Translations under genes and position numbers: made by a program | Notes under the pieces: model-generated | What the model was told of the DNA's origin: nothing | What the model saw: the letters and a program-made list of their open reading frames with translations, nothing else | The model's database searches: none | Shown: positions 20,685 to 31,905 of the stretch, piece after piece | How the letters are laid out: every line of letters begins with the position of its first letter | Position numbering within the stretch: position 1 is the first letter of the stretch | Assembly: GCA_958450325.1 (NCBI GenBank) | Contig: OY288259.1 | Span: 29,816,734 to 29,880,733 of the forward strand | Source: Agrostemma githago | Taxonomy: Eukaryota; Streptophyta; Magnoliopsida; Caryophyllales; Caryophyllaceae | DNA length: 64,000 nucleotides | Direction: 5' to 3'

Positions 20685-23600
20685 CTAAGGGTAGTAACGC
20701 TTCAGCTGGTCCAGGTTGGTTGGGTTGACAAACTCATTCCCGTCCAGGTCCGTCAGCATCACTGCTCCCCCTGATAGGATTTTCTTTACCAGATATGGCC
20801 CAGCCCAATTGGGTTTGAATTTTCCCCTCGGGTCGACTGGTAGTAGAGCTCGAACAGACTTAAGGACTAGATCGCCCTCCTTAATGTTCCTGGGCCTTAC
20901 CCTTTTGTTGATGGCCCGTTGGATCCTATTCTGGTAGATTTAGATATTATTGAGAGCACGGGACCGTCGTTCGTCTAGTAGAACCAATGAGTCATACCGT
21001 GCTCGAACCCAGTCAGCTTCGGGTACTTGACTTTCTAGCAGAATTCTGAGGGATGGTACCTCCAGCTCAACTGGTTGGACTGCCTCCATCCCATAGGTTA
21101 GGTAATACGGCGTTGCCCCGGTTGCGGTGCGAATTGACGTTCAGTATCCCCATAGGGCAAAAGGTATTTTGTCGGGCCAGTCCCGGTAATTATCAGCCAT
21201 CTTTTTTAGTATGGTGACAATTGTTTTGTTAGCTGCCTCTACTGCTCCATTTGTTTGGGGACGGTAAGGCGCGGAAGTATGCCTTTGGATTTTATATTTG
21301 GTCAGCAGGGCCACAGTCTCGGCTTGAAAATGAGTCCCGTGATCACTGATAAATTCAGAGGGAATCCCATATCGACATATTATCTTGTTCTGGATAAACT
21401 TGGCGACATGCTTTGCATTGAGAATGCGATATGATTCAGCTTCGACCCATTTGGTGAAATAGTCGATAGCTACCAAAATAAAGCAATGCCCACCGGTACC
21501 AGAGGGATTTAATTTTCCCTATTATGTCAATACCCCACGTTGAGAATGGCCAGGGTGACGTCATGGTATACAGCAGTGATGACGGCATATGTTGCACATT
21601 GCCAAAGATTTGACAGTTATGACAATGTTTGACATACGACCGGCAGTCGGCTTCCATGGTATTCCAATAATAACCGAGCCTCATGATTTTCCGGACCAGT
21701 ATGTGGGTATTCATATGTGGGCCGTTTTCACCATCATGTACTTCAGCCATAACCTTTTCAGCCTTATACTTGTCAACGCAAAGGAGAAGAGCCCCCTGTG
21801 CCGTCTTTTTGTATAGTTGCCCGTCGTCGGTACGGATGAACTGGGTGGCTAGCCTCCGTAAGGCTTTCTTGGCTCGACCATCCGTCCCGGGAGGATATTC
21901 TCCGTTTGTCAGGTATTTTAACACAGCTTGGTACAATGGTTCGGGATCAGTTAACTCAATGTCTTCAATGTCGCAGATGTATGCCGGCTCGGACCGTCTT
22001 TCGACGCAAATTGGCATACTGGTCACATGGTCGGGAATGTTCAGTAAGGATGCCAATTTTGAGAGTGCATCTGCGAACTGATTTTCTTCCCGAGGCAGGT
22101 ATATATACTCTACCTTTTGGAATTGTTTCTCGAGATCCCTTACTCGTGCCTGGTAGGCCACGAGATTAGCATTTCGAGTCTTCCATTTTTGAAGTGGTTG
22201 GTTAATGACCAAGGATGAGTCACCATGTACCCGGAGATTTGTGATCCCGAGATTGGCGGAGGCTTGTAGCCCGTAAATGCATGCTTCGTACTCTGCTGCA
22301 TTATTGGTAACATCAAAGTCCAGCTTGATGGAGACGGGAGTGTGCTCTCCTCTTGGTGAAATTAGGAGGATCCCGACTCCGAACCCTCGAAAATTGGATG
22401 CTCCATCGAAGTATAAGTCCCAAGTTTCAGTATCAGTATGGAAAATATCTTCGCCTGGGAAGGACCAAGTGTCGGTGTGTCCTTCTTCGGTTATCGGGCT
22501 ATCGGCGAGAAATTCAGCTACTGCTCGACCCTTGATAGCTTTTAATGGTACGAACTTTAGGTCGAATTCTGCCAGCATTAGAGTCCATCTAGAGATTCGG
22601 CCGTTGAGAACGGGTTTTTCGAAGATGTATTTGATTGGTCCATCTTGGATAGCACATGGACCTCGTGACTGAGCATATAATGTCGAAGTTTCTTAGTGGC
22701 CCAGACTAGAGCCAAACACGTCTTTTCGAGCATGGTATATTTGCACTCATACTCTAAAAACTTCTTGCTGATGTAGTAAATGGCTCTTTCTTCGGAGTCA
22801 ACTGTCTGGGCCAGCATAGCCCCCATGGCTGTCTCAGTCGTCGTTATGTATAACGACAGAGGCAAACCAGGTTGAGGTGGCATTAAGACTGGCGGAGCAG
22901 ACAGAATTTCCTTGATCTTGTCGAAAGCAGCTTGGCACTTGTCATCCCATAGTACCCGTTCCCCTACTTACAGTTTCTTGAAAATTGGTTCGCACACCAT
23001 GGTTAGCTTGAAAATGAACCGACTAATATACTGGACTTTCCCGAGAAATCCCCTTATTTCTTTTTCGGTTTTGGGAGGTTGCATCTCGGTAATGGCTTTG
23101 ATTTTAGCTGGGTCGACTTCGATACCTCGTTGGCTAACGATATGACCCAGTAATTTGCCTGATGTTACCCCGAAACTGCACTTTTGAGGGTTTAACCTCA
23201 TGTTGTACCTGCGTAGTCGGGTGAAGAATTTTCTTAGGGCGGTGATGTGACCGTCCCGTTCTTTGGATTTGACGATCATGTCGTCTACATAAACTTCTAC
23301 CTCTTTATGCATCATGTCGTGTAATAAAGTGGTAGCGGTCCTCTGATATGTGGCTCCGGCATTAATGAGGCCAAATAGCATGACGGTGTAGCAGTAAGTA
23401 CCCCTAGGTGTTGTGAAGGTAGTCTTACTCATGTCCTCTTCCGCCATCTTGATTAGATTATACCCGGCATACCCGTCCATAAATGATAGAAGGGCATGAT
23501 CGGCCGTGTTATCCACCAGTATGTCGATGTGTGGTAACGGAAAATCATCTTTCGGGCTCGCCTTGTTAAGATCCCGAAAATCTACACATACCCGCACCTT

Positions 23601-24398
23601 ACCGTCCTTTGTAGGAACTGCCACGATGTTTGCAACCCAGTCCGGATACTCGGACACTTGTATGAAGCCGGCTTTGAATTGTTTGTCGACTTCTTCTTTT
23701 ACCTTGAGAGACCACTCGGGCCTCATCCGACGAAGCTTCTGTTTGACCGGTTTGCACCCGTCTTTGATTGGTATGTGGTGCTCGGCTATTTCCCGGTCTA
23801 TCCCCGGCATGTCCTTGTAGGACCATGCGAAGACATCCTTGAACTCTTGGAGGAGGTTTATGAACTGTTGTTTCTCCTCGGGATCTAAGGATAACCCTAT
23901 CTTAAGTGTCTGAGGCTCTAAGGCGGTTCCCACATTTATGGACTCGGTTTCTTCGATCACCGGGTTTCGGGACTCCCTTTGCTCTAGTTTCTCGATCAGA
24001 TGCGGAGGTAAGGGTACCTGTTCGTCTGGTTTCTCAATGTCATAGCATAAATCATTTTTAAAAGCAGAATTTAAAAGAGACAAGTCGTAAGCAGAACGGT
24101 TGTTATTATTGATTGAAAACTTGGAGAACAGCTCAAAGAGAGCAGCCATCTGATCATTGGTCAGTGGCGGAATTGGTAGGGCACTCGGGACAGACCCCGA
24201 AGTGCCAGCAGCAGGAATGATAAAAGGGAGGGGGGTTACAGGAGTGACTCTAGCACCGGCTTCCCTAGACTCGATCTCAGACTCTGACTCAGACTCCGAC
24301 TCAGACTCAGACTCAGACTCAGACTCAGGCATGTCTCCCTCTCCGGTGACCAGCTTGTAGATCCTTCCTTGACTATCAGTCCATTTGATAGTCTTCCT
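20685..24398 (-). pseudogene. Tat element 2 pol: RT, RNase H, second RNase H, integrase (broken)
   Basis: Follows gag-protease in the same frame after one UAG. In order: a Ser/Glu repeat (24270-24330), reverse transcriptase with YVDDMIV at about 23278-23298, gypsy RNase H (about 22690-22880), a second archaeal-type RNase H with YFDGAS, NAAEYEA and HGDSSLV acidic motifs (about 22180-22440), an HHCC zinc finger (about 21620-21720) and the integrase core WGIDIIG, ISDHGTHF, NGAVEAANK giving D, D, E (21190-21550), then the C-terminal region to a stop at 20685-20687. Defects: TAA at 22968-22970, frameshifts near 22650 and 21515, TGA at about 21141, and TAA near 20940. Confidence 0.88.
24270..24332 (-). 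repeat. Ser/Glu hexanucleotide repeat at the start of pol
   Basis: A run of GACTCA/GACTCT/GACTCC units (plus strand) encodes alternating Ser and Glu on the coding strand. A related run remains in the pol-less Tat element 3 at 39516-39600. Confidence 0.8.
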
Positions 24399-27109
24399 CT
24401 AGGCCCTGTTTCCCGTCTCGGAACCAACATCCGAGATCAGCTTGGTCGGGTCAAACCTGTTGCTGCGAAGAATCAGGTTGACCAGGTCTTCCTTTGGAGT
24501 TGGGGCTATGGTGTCTTCCCCAAATAGTAGCCCTAGCGCGGGCTCAGCATCTTCAGCTCCGTTGGAGTGGATGAGGGCGAACACATCATCCGGAATGTAG
24601 TTCCAGTCCCGGGCCAAGTGGGTCCCGAGCTGCATAGCATTGGGTTGGTATAGACCAACCTGGATAGCCCCAAACAATGGTGTGACAAAGTAGTCAGCCA
24701 ACCGTGGGCTATAAGGGCTCAAGTGGATACCCTTAAGGATGTTGCAGGCCTTTTCGATCCCTGCTCGGACAACATTGTCGGGGGTGATGGCATAACCGAG
24801 ACCAAAGTGAGATTCTTCGTCTTTGAGAACCTCGATGATCTTCCCAGCTGGAAGATCGGGTCGAGAGGTAGCCCCCGGAAAGTATCCTAGGTTTTGGAGC
24901 ATCGTGTCGATGCTCGAAGTGAAGTAAGGCCTAAAGAGGTACTCTTCCTCGATCATCCCCACAAAGTCAAATCCCCAAAGGTCTGTGCGTCCCGTGGCGT
25001 TACAGCTAGCCACAGTCATTGGGGTTGCCTCTAAGGTGATAACATCGTTGAGCAGAGGCATCTTGATCTTTCGATGAAGGGTGGATGATACTGCCTTGAC
25101 CGCGTGGATCCAAGGCCTACCTAGGAGCAAGTTGAATGATGAGGTGACATCGATGACTTGGAATTCGAGCTCCTTTTCTATCGAGCCGGTTATGATGGTC
25201 AGTTTCACGGCCCCAGCCACCGACTTTGGGCTTCCATCAAAGGCTTGGATGGTCTGAGCAGTCGGGATGTAATGGGCCTCGGTAATGCCGAGGGCTTTGG
25301 CGGTCCTTAGTGGAAGGACATTCACAGCTGACCCATCATCAACCAGGGTCATAGGGAGGTATTTTCCTCGGCAAACCACCGTAATGTAGAGGGCCAGATT
25401 GTGGGAGGCCCCGAATGGCGGTAGGTCGGCTTCGGAGAAAGTGATCGTCGGACCTCCTTCCTTAGCTTTGCCCTTCAGGTGGGGCAGGACCGTGGCTACC
25501 ATCTCAGCAGGGGTAACCAGGGAGTCAATCTTAATTTGATCGAGAGCCTTTGTAAGTGCTTCTCGATGCTCTTGTGAGCTAACCAGGAGTTGCCATATAG
25601 TGAGGTCAACTCGGGTTTTCTTCAACTGCTTCACGAGAGCCGTTTCAGCAGTTGGCTCCTCAGGGGCGACTTCCGTCCTGAATGGTTCAGTGACGGTTGT
25701 CGGGATAGGGGTGTCACTAGAGCTAGTGGCTTGATAGGGACGACCAAGGTGGTTACTGGTTAGGACTCGGGATTTAGTCCTTCGAATCTCCTCGGCGGTG
25801 ATGGGGACAGCTTCCCCTTTGGCGAGGTAGACGCCATCCTCGTCGTCAAACCAGATCCCGTTTACTTGCGGGATAAATGGAGAGATAAGGTGAGAGCAAT
25901 CAATCACCTCCCCGGTAAAGATGGCGTGGGAGCTGAAAGGGTTCTCCTTGTTGTTGGGCTTATCTCCGGGTAGCGGGATTTTACCGCTTTCGATCAGGTC
26001 TTGGATTAAGTGCTTCAGCTTCCAGCACTTCTCGGTATCATGCCCATTGCCCCGGTGGTATTGGCAATAGGCTTGGGCATTGTAGTTCTTGGAGCGTCGC
26101 TCGACCGGAACTTCAGGTGTTGGGCCTATCGGTTGGATTAGGCCTTTTGAGGATAGCCTTTGTAAGGCATAAGTATAGGTCGTGCCTATGTCAGTGAAAA
26201 CCCGAGGTGAGGTGTTCTTCTTGGACGGGGTATCTAGTAGATTAACCGCGTCGAAAATGCTGCGGGTTGCAGCTTGAGGCTTGGTAGTGGAGGAAGAAGC
26301 CCCTTGGTAACCCTTAGCAGCAGCCTTAGTGAGGCCTTCCAGTCTTAGATCATCTTCGATCCTCATACCCATTTCAGTAAGGGTGGTGAAATTGGGTATG
26401 ACAGCATATCGGAGGTGAACCCGGTAGGATGGGAGGACGTTCTTGACAAAAGCCTCCACCAAAGTCTTCTCACTGGGCTTATCGACCAGTTTCACGCTCT
26501 CGGCCCTCCAGCGTTGAAGGTATTTGGTAAAACCTTCCTTCGGCTCTTGGGCCATAACCTCCAGAGACCTCATTGTGGTTTGGATCTCGGTGTTGTCAGC
26601 ATAGTTCCGAGCGAACTCGGTGGCCACATCATCCCAAGTAGGGTATTTCTTCGGGTCTAGCCTGTAGTACCAGGCCCGAGGGTGCTTTTCAAGAGATGCA
26701 GCAAAAAGGTTCTTGAACATGGAGGAATCCACTCCCTTGATGGCCATGAACTCCTTGAAGGCCCGTACATGTAGTAACGGGTCTTCAGTTCCCTCAAACA
26801 TGGGCAAACCCGTGAGATTCAGGTTTGCGGGCAGTTTGTCACTCACCGGGTTGTACTCACGACTATTCTCCCAATGGATATTATTACTCCCAGTCAGTGA
26901 ACTTGCTCCTCCAGTCGGCGTACTGAGCTAACCAGTTCATCCAGAGGCCCATTAGTCCCGGTATTAGGAGTCCTGTGCTCCACCGTAGCCAATCGAGTGA
27001 CGATAGCAACTTGTCCAGCCCTCATTTCATTCAGTTGGGCTTCGATGTCGGCCTGTTTGTCGATCATGGCGTCCACAGAGGTTTTTAGATCAGCTAAAGC
27101 AGTTTCCAT
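24399..27109 (-). pseudogene. Tat element 2 gag and protease
   Basis: Start at the ATG complementary to 27107-27109. A frameshift near 26894 separates the first 70 residues (predicted coiled coil) from the 815-residue remainder. The capsid domain has NLTGLPMFEGTEDP and WYYRLDPKKYPTWDD blocks typical of Tat gag, then CQYHRGNGHDTEKC, the Tat-type zinc-knuckle variant. The aspartic protease has VDDGSAVNVLP at the active site and LLLGRPWIH near its end. The ORF ends in a UAG (24399-24401) with the same frame open beyond it into pol. The partial gag of element 3 (39612-40441) is collinear. Confidence 0.88.
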
Positions 27110-28349
27110 CCTGCGAGTGTGTCTGGTTGCCGGTGGCCTGTCTGTAAGAACACCACGTAATCAGAAACCGAACCCAGATCTCGGAACCGTAAAAAAAACA
27201 CATCCCGAGCGACCCAAAAGGAAAAGGACTGAGTGGAAAACACTCGAGAAGGACACTTAGACGGATGACTCGTAGGTGGTATGACTTCCTTAGGATTTTG
27301 GCTTAGTGGGCCTTGTCCCGTTCGAAGGAAGGTCCAAGTGAGATTATTCCCCAGACTTTTGACTCGAGTGTATGGACGGACTTTCCTTTGTAGGGGTATG
27401 CCCCATGCGGGTTGGTCGTGCCTTGACAGATAAGGCGGACTCGGGAAAGGAGGGGAAACTCGTGATATAAGATCGACGGAGTTTCGACGCTATAAACCCT
27501 CTACGTACTATGCAAAGACCCGACACACGGATAGACGGTAGGTCCTATAATAAGGAAGGTTTATTTTAAGAAAGTTGAAAGTTTTGGAAAGGTTGAGGTT
27601 TAAATGCAAAATGAACGAATTTCCGAGAGTTTTGAAAACTGAAAACGGAATTTTGAAAAACCGAGATTAGAATTTCGAAAAGGAAAATTCCGAAAATCAA
27701 GGTGGTGCGGGGTGGAAATTCGAGAATTAAAACGGACAGCATGCCGACTACAGAAAAGGATATTTTGAGTCAAATCGTTGATCCTAAATTTCGGCGGCAT
27801 TCCGAGTTTTGAAAATGGGATATTTTGAAAAGGTGAGTCCCAAAACGGGCAGCATTTCGGGTTTTTCAAATTTGGATGTTTTGGAAAGATGGGTCCCGAA
27901 ACGGACAGTATTTCGGGTTTTTTGAATTTTGGTATTTTGGAAAGATGCAATTTTGAAATGACGGTTTTTGAAAAATGACACGGAAACCAAGTAGCACGTA
28001 GTCAAACAAGCATTATAACGACGCTTATGTATGCATTACGCTAAGTCTCGGTCGGTCAAAATAGGGTCTATACCAACAACGATGGCTTTCTCGTGTGATG
28101 GACGGACTCCCTAAGCCGAGTTGGTCTTAGGACATGCCGCGAAACCGAGACGAGTTCCACCATCGATGTCTTTAGCGCACCCATGTAGGAATGCACCGTG
28201 GTATAGTGGGACGTCGGTCACAACTAACCGGCCCGGGCAAAATTTGGGTTATGCATGAATCATTAAACTAATGCGCGCACACTAATCTACGAACGATTTC
28301 TCTTCGAGTCTCACCCTAGGAACCCCGATGACGTGTGGTACCTCAGGTA
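27110..28349 (-). other. 5' leader of Tat element 2
   Basis: Non-coding, with three imperfect repeats of about 55 bases at 27790-27952 (each with a TTCGGGTTTTT-like core). Parts align with the leader of Tat element 3 (for example the GTCCCGTTCGAAGGAAGGTCC region near 27315 versus 40966). ORFs in this stretch are repeat artefacts. Confidence 0.6.
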
Positions 28350-28367
28350 TCCCCAGCGGAGTCGCCA
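28350..28367 (-). other. Primer binding site, tRNA-Arg type (Tat 2)
   Basis: The complement reads TGGCGACTCCGCTGGGGA, the PBS commonly seen in Tat/Ogre-type elements and attributed to tRNA-Arg. It lies three bases inside the 5' LTR. Confidence 0.85.
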
Positions 28368-28370
28368 AAT

Positions 28371-30898
28371 TGTGGACATGACGAAGGTCCACCCCGACGC
28401 GGCGAAGCGCGGGTTTGGGTAGGCGAATGAATCTCGTGGTAAGATTTTTCTCGGGTTCGAAATTTAAGTCAAAATGGAGTCGCCACCGAATTTTGTGGTT
28501 ATTCGGAACCATACGAGCCCACTCTATGTCGTCATGGGCTATACACAAAGTATGCCCACTTCGATTTCAGAGTTTATGGGGCTCGTCTCTTTGCATTGTT
28601 ATACCGATACCGTTTACACCGGCTTTCGTATATAAAATGACTTTCGTGCGCCAAGGGTTTCGGACATCCGGAAACCAAAGGTTCTGAGTAAGGGGTGAGG
28701 GTACGTGTTGGGAAGCCCACTAAGGACACCCAACCCCGCCCGCATATGGCGGCCTCTACTAAGACACCGTTCGTGTTCGTGTACGCGCGCTAGTAAAACG
28801 ACTAAATGATGTGCAAACAGCGTTTTCGCTAAACATGTGAATTTTGCGTTAACTACGTCATTTAATGCATCTTATTATTTGTCGAAATGATTTAGCATGC
28901 GAGAATCGTTTATAAAGCGTAAAGGCAAGTAAATAAACAAAGCTCGAAAAAAAATAAAAATAACGTACAAATTACACGGGCGGAAATACAACCCAGAATT
29001 CACAATACATCATTACGTTAAAAAAAAAATGAAGTAATAACGACACAAAATAATGATAAAAACGGACCCGTATGTAAAGTAAACCGCGAAATATGTAGAT
29101 GGACTAACCCCGATTAAATACACATTATGTTGTGTACTAAACGAAAGACGGAAATATGAGACTGTGGCATATTGCTAGCCCGATCTCATATCCCGTAGTC
29201 TTGTCCCGACTTATCACGTCAAAAGGTGGTCAAAGTCGTTCTACGTGTCGTGATGTGCATGGTTTTGAAAATAGGATAGTCACGTGATAGTCTTTGCACG
29301 TGATGACTAAAGTCGATAAAAAGGTCGGGGCTTGAATTGTGGGTCAAACCCCTCGCTTTTATGGGTTACAGGACCCACTCGACCGAGTTGTGGTGTGACT
29401 CGGTCGAGTGCACCTTTAACGTGGCTACTGACCACTTTTTTGGGTGCTACTCGATCGAGTAGCATATGTACTCGGTTGAGTAGACCCTGTACGAGGGATA
29501 ACTCGTTTCGTTTTATGATTTAAAATCGATGAACGGCCAAACCAAATACAAATATCGCACGATTTGTATTTAATTTGGCTTTCGGTACTATAGTCGTGTA
29601 TGAACGATTATAATACCGTCACCGGAATTTTAAGAAAACGTTTACGTTAGATTAGAAAACTTTGAATTAGTGACGAAATGCATCCCTCTACGTCACGACA
29701 TCGGAACTAACCCTTTCTGGTTACGTGATGTCGGTTTTCGTGTCAATGGGTTTCGTACCAATTGTAGAAATGGAATTAAATTCGTTCAACTACGACCGAT
29801 CACGGTCACGTCACGCCCTTGAGTACATTGGGGCGGGGCTCCTCGAAAGGGCTCCACCTCCGTCGTTGCTCGTAAAGGGATTAGACGGACCTTAGGTGAT
29901 CATCGTAGTCCAACGCTTTCAAAACCGATTTTTTAGAATTAATATATATATACACGGTACTATAACGATATTAGTAATAAAAGATGATGCAAAAATGAAA
30001 ATGCAAAAAAAGTATAAAAAATTAGTGTTAGTGTTACTACGATTACGATTACTATACAAAAATACGATAGAATAAATGACAAAGAAACGAGATAGAAGGG
30101 TTCGAAATGGGGTTTGGGACACCCTCAACATACATGCTAGGTATAGGCCTCGGAAATGGACTCGTGAATAGCGACGGGACGCCGGAGTATCGAGGATGTA
30201 CGCGAGTTGTGGTGTGTGTGTGTGTTGCGTCGGTTTATCGAGGGACGGAGGCTCGGTTTTTTATGTTTTTGCTTAGGGTTGGAGTATAGAGTGTATAGGG
30301 TGTTTAGGGTGAAAAATGTAGGGTAAAAATATGTGTAAAAAAACTGTGTAAATGAATGGGGGTGAAGCGGTATTTATAGACTTCATCCCTCGACATAGGG
30401 GCACTCGATCGAGTGGCCCTAGTGCACTCGATCGAGTGCCTTCGCAAATGGGCAAAACCTGGGTTCAAAAGGCTCCACTCGACCGAGTGGGGTCAATCCA
30501 CTCGATCGAGTGGGTCAAACGGGTGAGACAAATAAGGGAAGAATTGATCTTGTTGTTGTGATTGACTTTTTTGAATTTGATTTTGTGCGCCAACTGAACT
30601 TGGCTGTTTTATGAGACGGTTTCGTCTTTGACCGGGTTTTGACCCGGTCGCCAAAAGACGGGATTTATCTTTGGTGTCGGTTTTGGCCCAAATTAGTCTC
30701 TTTTTGCTCGGAACGACCCACTGGGCCTGAATTTGAGGTCTGTTTTGTGAGATTTTTACTCCGCTAAAAGTCCATGTCGGATATTATTGATTTCGAGTCC
30801 AAGTCCGAGTATACCCAGTCACGTTTGCGTCCGATCATCATCGGGTGTTTTTCGGAGACTACCATAGACACGTGGCAGTCAAAATGCGGGTGTCTACA
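28371..30898 (-). repeat. 5' LTR of Tat element 2
   Basis: 2528 bases, collinear with 16450-18981 with scattered substitutions and small indels. The palindrome CACTCGATCGAGTG occurs at 30402-30415, 30425-30438 and 30499-30512, with CACTCGACCGAGTG at 30476-30489. Confidence 0.93.
30371..30512 (-). promoter_or_regulatory. Dyad array and TATA box of Tat 2 5' LTR
   Basis: In element sense four dyads (30512 to 30402) are followed within 25 bases by TATAAATA (30378-30371). This is the likely core promoter of the element. Confidence 0.65.
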
Positions 30899-31627
30899 AC
30901 GCCCGGAGAAGAAGTAACTCACACCGGGGATCCTCTATAGTACGGGCGACCCTCTTCGAGACAAGAGCACCGCTGAAAGCAGGACACACGCTGACCGGCC
31001 CTCCCAAAACCTTAACACCATCCAAGGGTCTGGCAATAGTGTAGGGGAAAACACCATCAACCCTACTCCTCGGGTCTTCGATAGGCCAGAAAACCTCCGT
31101 TTTAGTTACGTTGAGATGGAGGCCAGAACAGGGACCCTCATCCATAATCATCTGGAGAACCTTCCCCACAACAAGCGTATCCCCGACAATAGTACCATCA
31201 TCAAGGTACCAAGCCTGGAAGCAAAGATCAAAGGAGTCCCTGATCCTACAAACCAGGAGGTGCAGAACCAGGGAGAAAAGAAGGGGGCCTAAGGGGTCAC
31301 CCTGCTGGACCCTTTGGCAAGAGCGGAGGCAGTGCTCCCCGTAGTAGAGCCTAGCGGGACTGGAATAGCAAAACTCAACCCAGCGGGAGAGGGCAGGACA
31401 CTGACGGCGGACCTCTCCCAGCATAGTCTCCCTGTCAACCAAGTTAAAGGCATTCTGGAAATCGACAAGTAACATGGAGAGGCCCACATCAGCGCCACGA
31501 TCCTCTACAAGGCGGTTCAAGGAATGCAGAATAGCCTCACCCCCGCTAGAAACACCTACCCTGAATTGAAGGCCCTCAAAATAGCCACCTAAAGATGGGC
31601 CAACCAAGTAAGCTCCAACCTTGGAAC
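30899..31627 (-). pseudogene. RLE-like non-LTR reverse transcriptase, copy 2, RT domain
   Basis: The upstream half of the gene split by the Tat insertion. The frame is open from about 31627 to 30899: LVDFQNAFNLVDR (RT motif A), QQGDPLGPLLFSL (motif B), WYLDDGTIVG (motif C with both Asp), then HLNVTKTEVFWP. The frame continues after the Tat element at 16449, with one copy of ACGCC counted once. The 5' end is lost in a microsatellite at 31628, so N-terminal domains are missing. The RT is of non-LTR type, but family assignment needs a tree. Confidence 0.82.
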
Positions 31628-31661
<34 letters not shown>

Positions 31662-31695
31662 GTTGTTGTTGTTGTTGTTGTTGTTTTTGTTGTTT

Positions 31696-31751
<56 letters not shown>

Positions 31752-31905
31752 ATTGTTATTGTTATTGTTATTGTTATTATTATTATCGTTATCGTTATCA
31801 TCATCGTTATCTAATTGTTGTTATTATTGTTGTTATTATTGTTGTTATTGTTGTTATTATTGTTATTATTGTTATTATTGTCATTTTTATGATGCTTTAT
31901 CATTG
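31628..31905. repeat. Compound TTA / TTG / TTATTG microsatellite
   Basis: Blocks of TTA, then TTG, then mixed TTATTG and TTATTATTG units. Poly-Leu and poly-Cys ORFs in this interval are artefacts of the repeat. Confidence 0.95.

Larger units (their letters stand above)
16450..30898 (-). mobile_element. Complete Tat-lineage (Retand-like) Ty3/gypsy element
   Basis: LTRs at 16450-18981 and 28371-30898 are near-identical and end TG...CA. The target duplication ACGCC is present at 16445-16449 and 30899-30903. Reading the minus strand from the right: 5' LTR, tRNA-Arg-type PBS (28350-28367), leader with short repeats, gag-protease, pol with RT, two RNase H domains and integrase, a conserved RNA motif, an antisense ORF and a polypurine tract beside the 3' LTR. 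Length is 14449 bases. The dual RNase H and antisense ORF are marks of the Tat lineage. Pol has several stops and frameshifts, so the copy is not autonomous now. It is inserted in an RT gene. Confidence 0.93.

Noticed and set aside
24270..24332. Ser/Glu repeat as an independent acidic protein
   Set aside because: It is in frame with, and directly upstream of, the RT domain of the Tat pol.
28350..28367. tRNA-like matches at PBS sites (also 9242, 12980, 42422, 52516)
   Set aside because: They match only the tRNA 3' end and sit beside LTRs, so they are primer sites and not tRNA genes.
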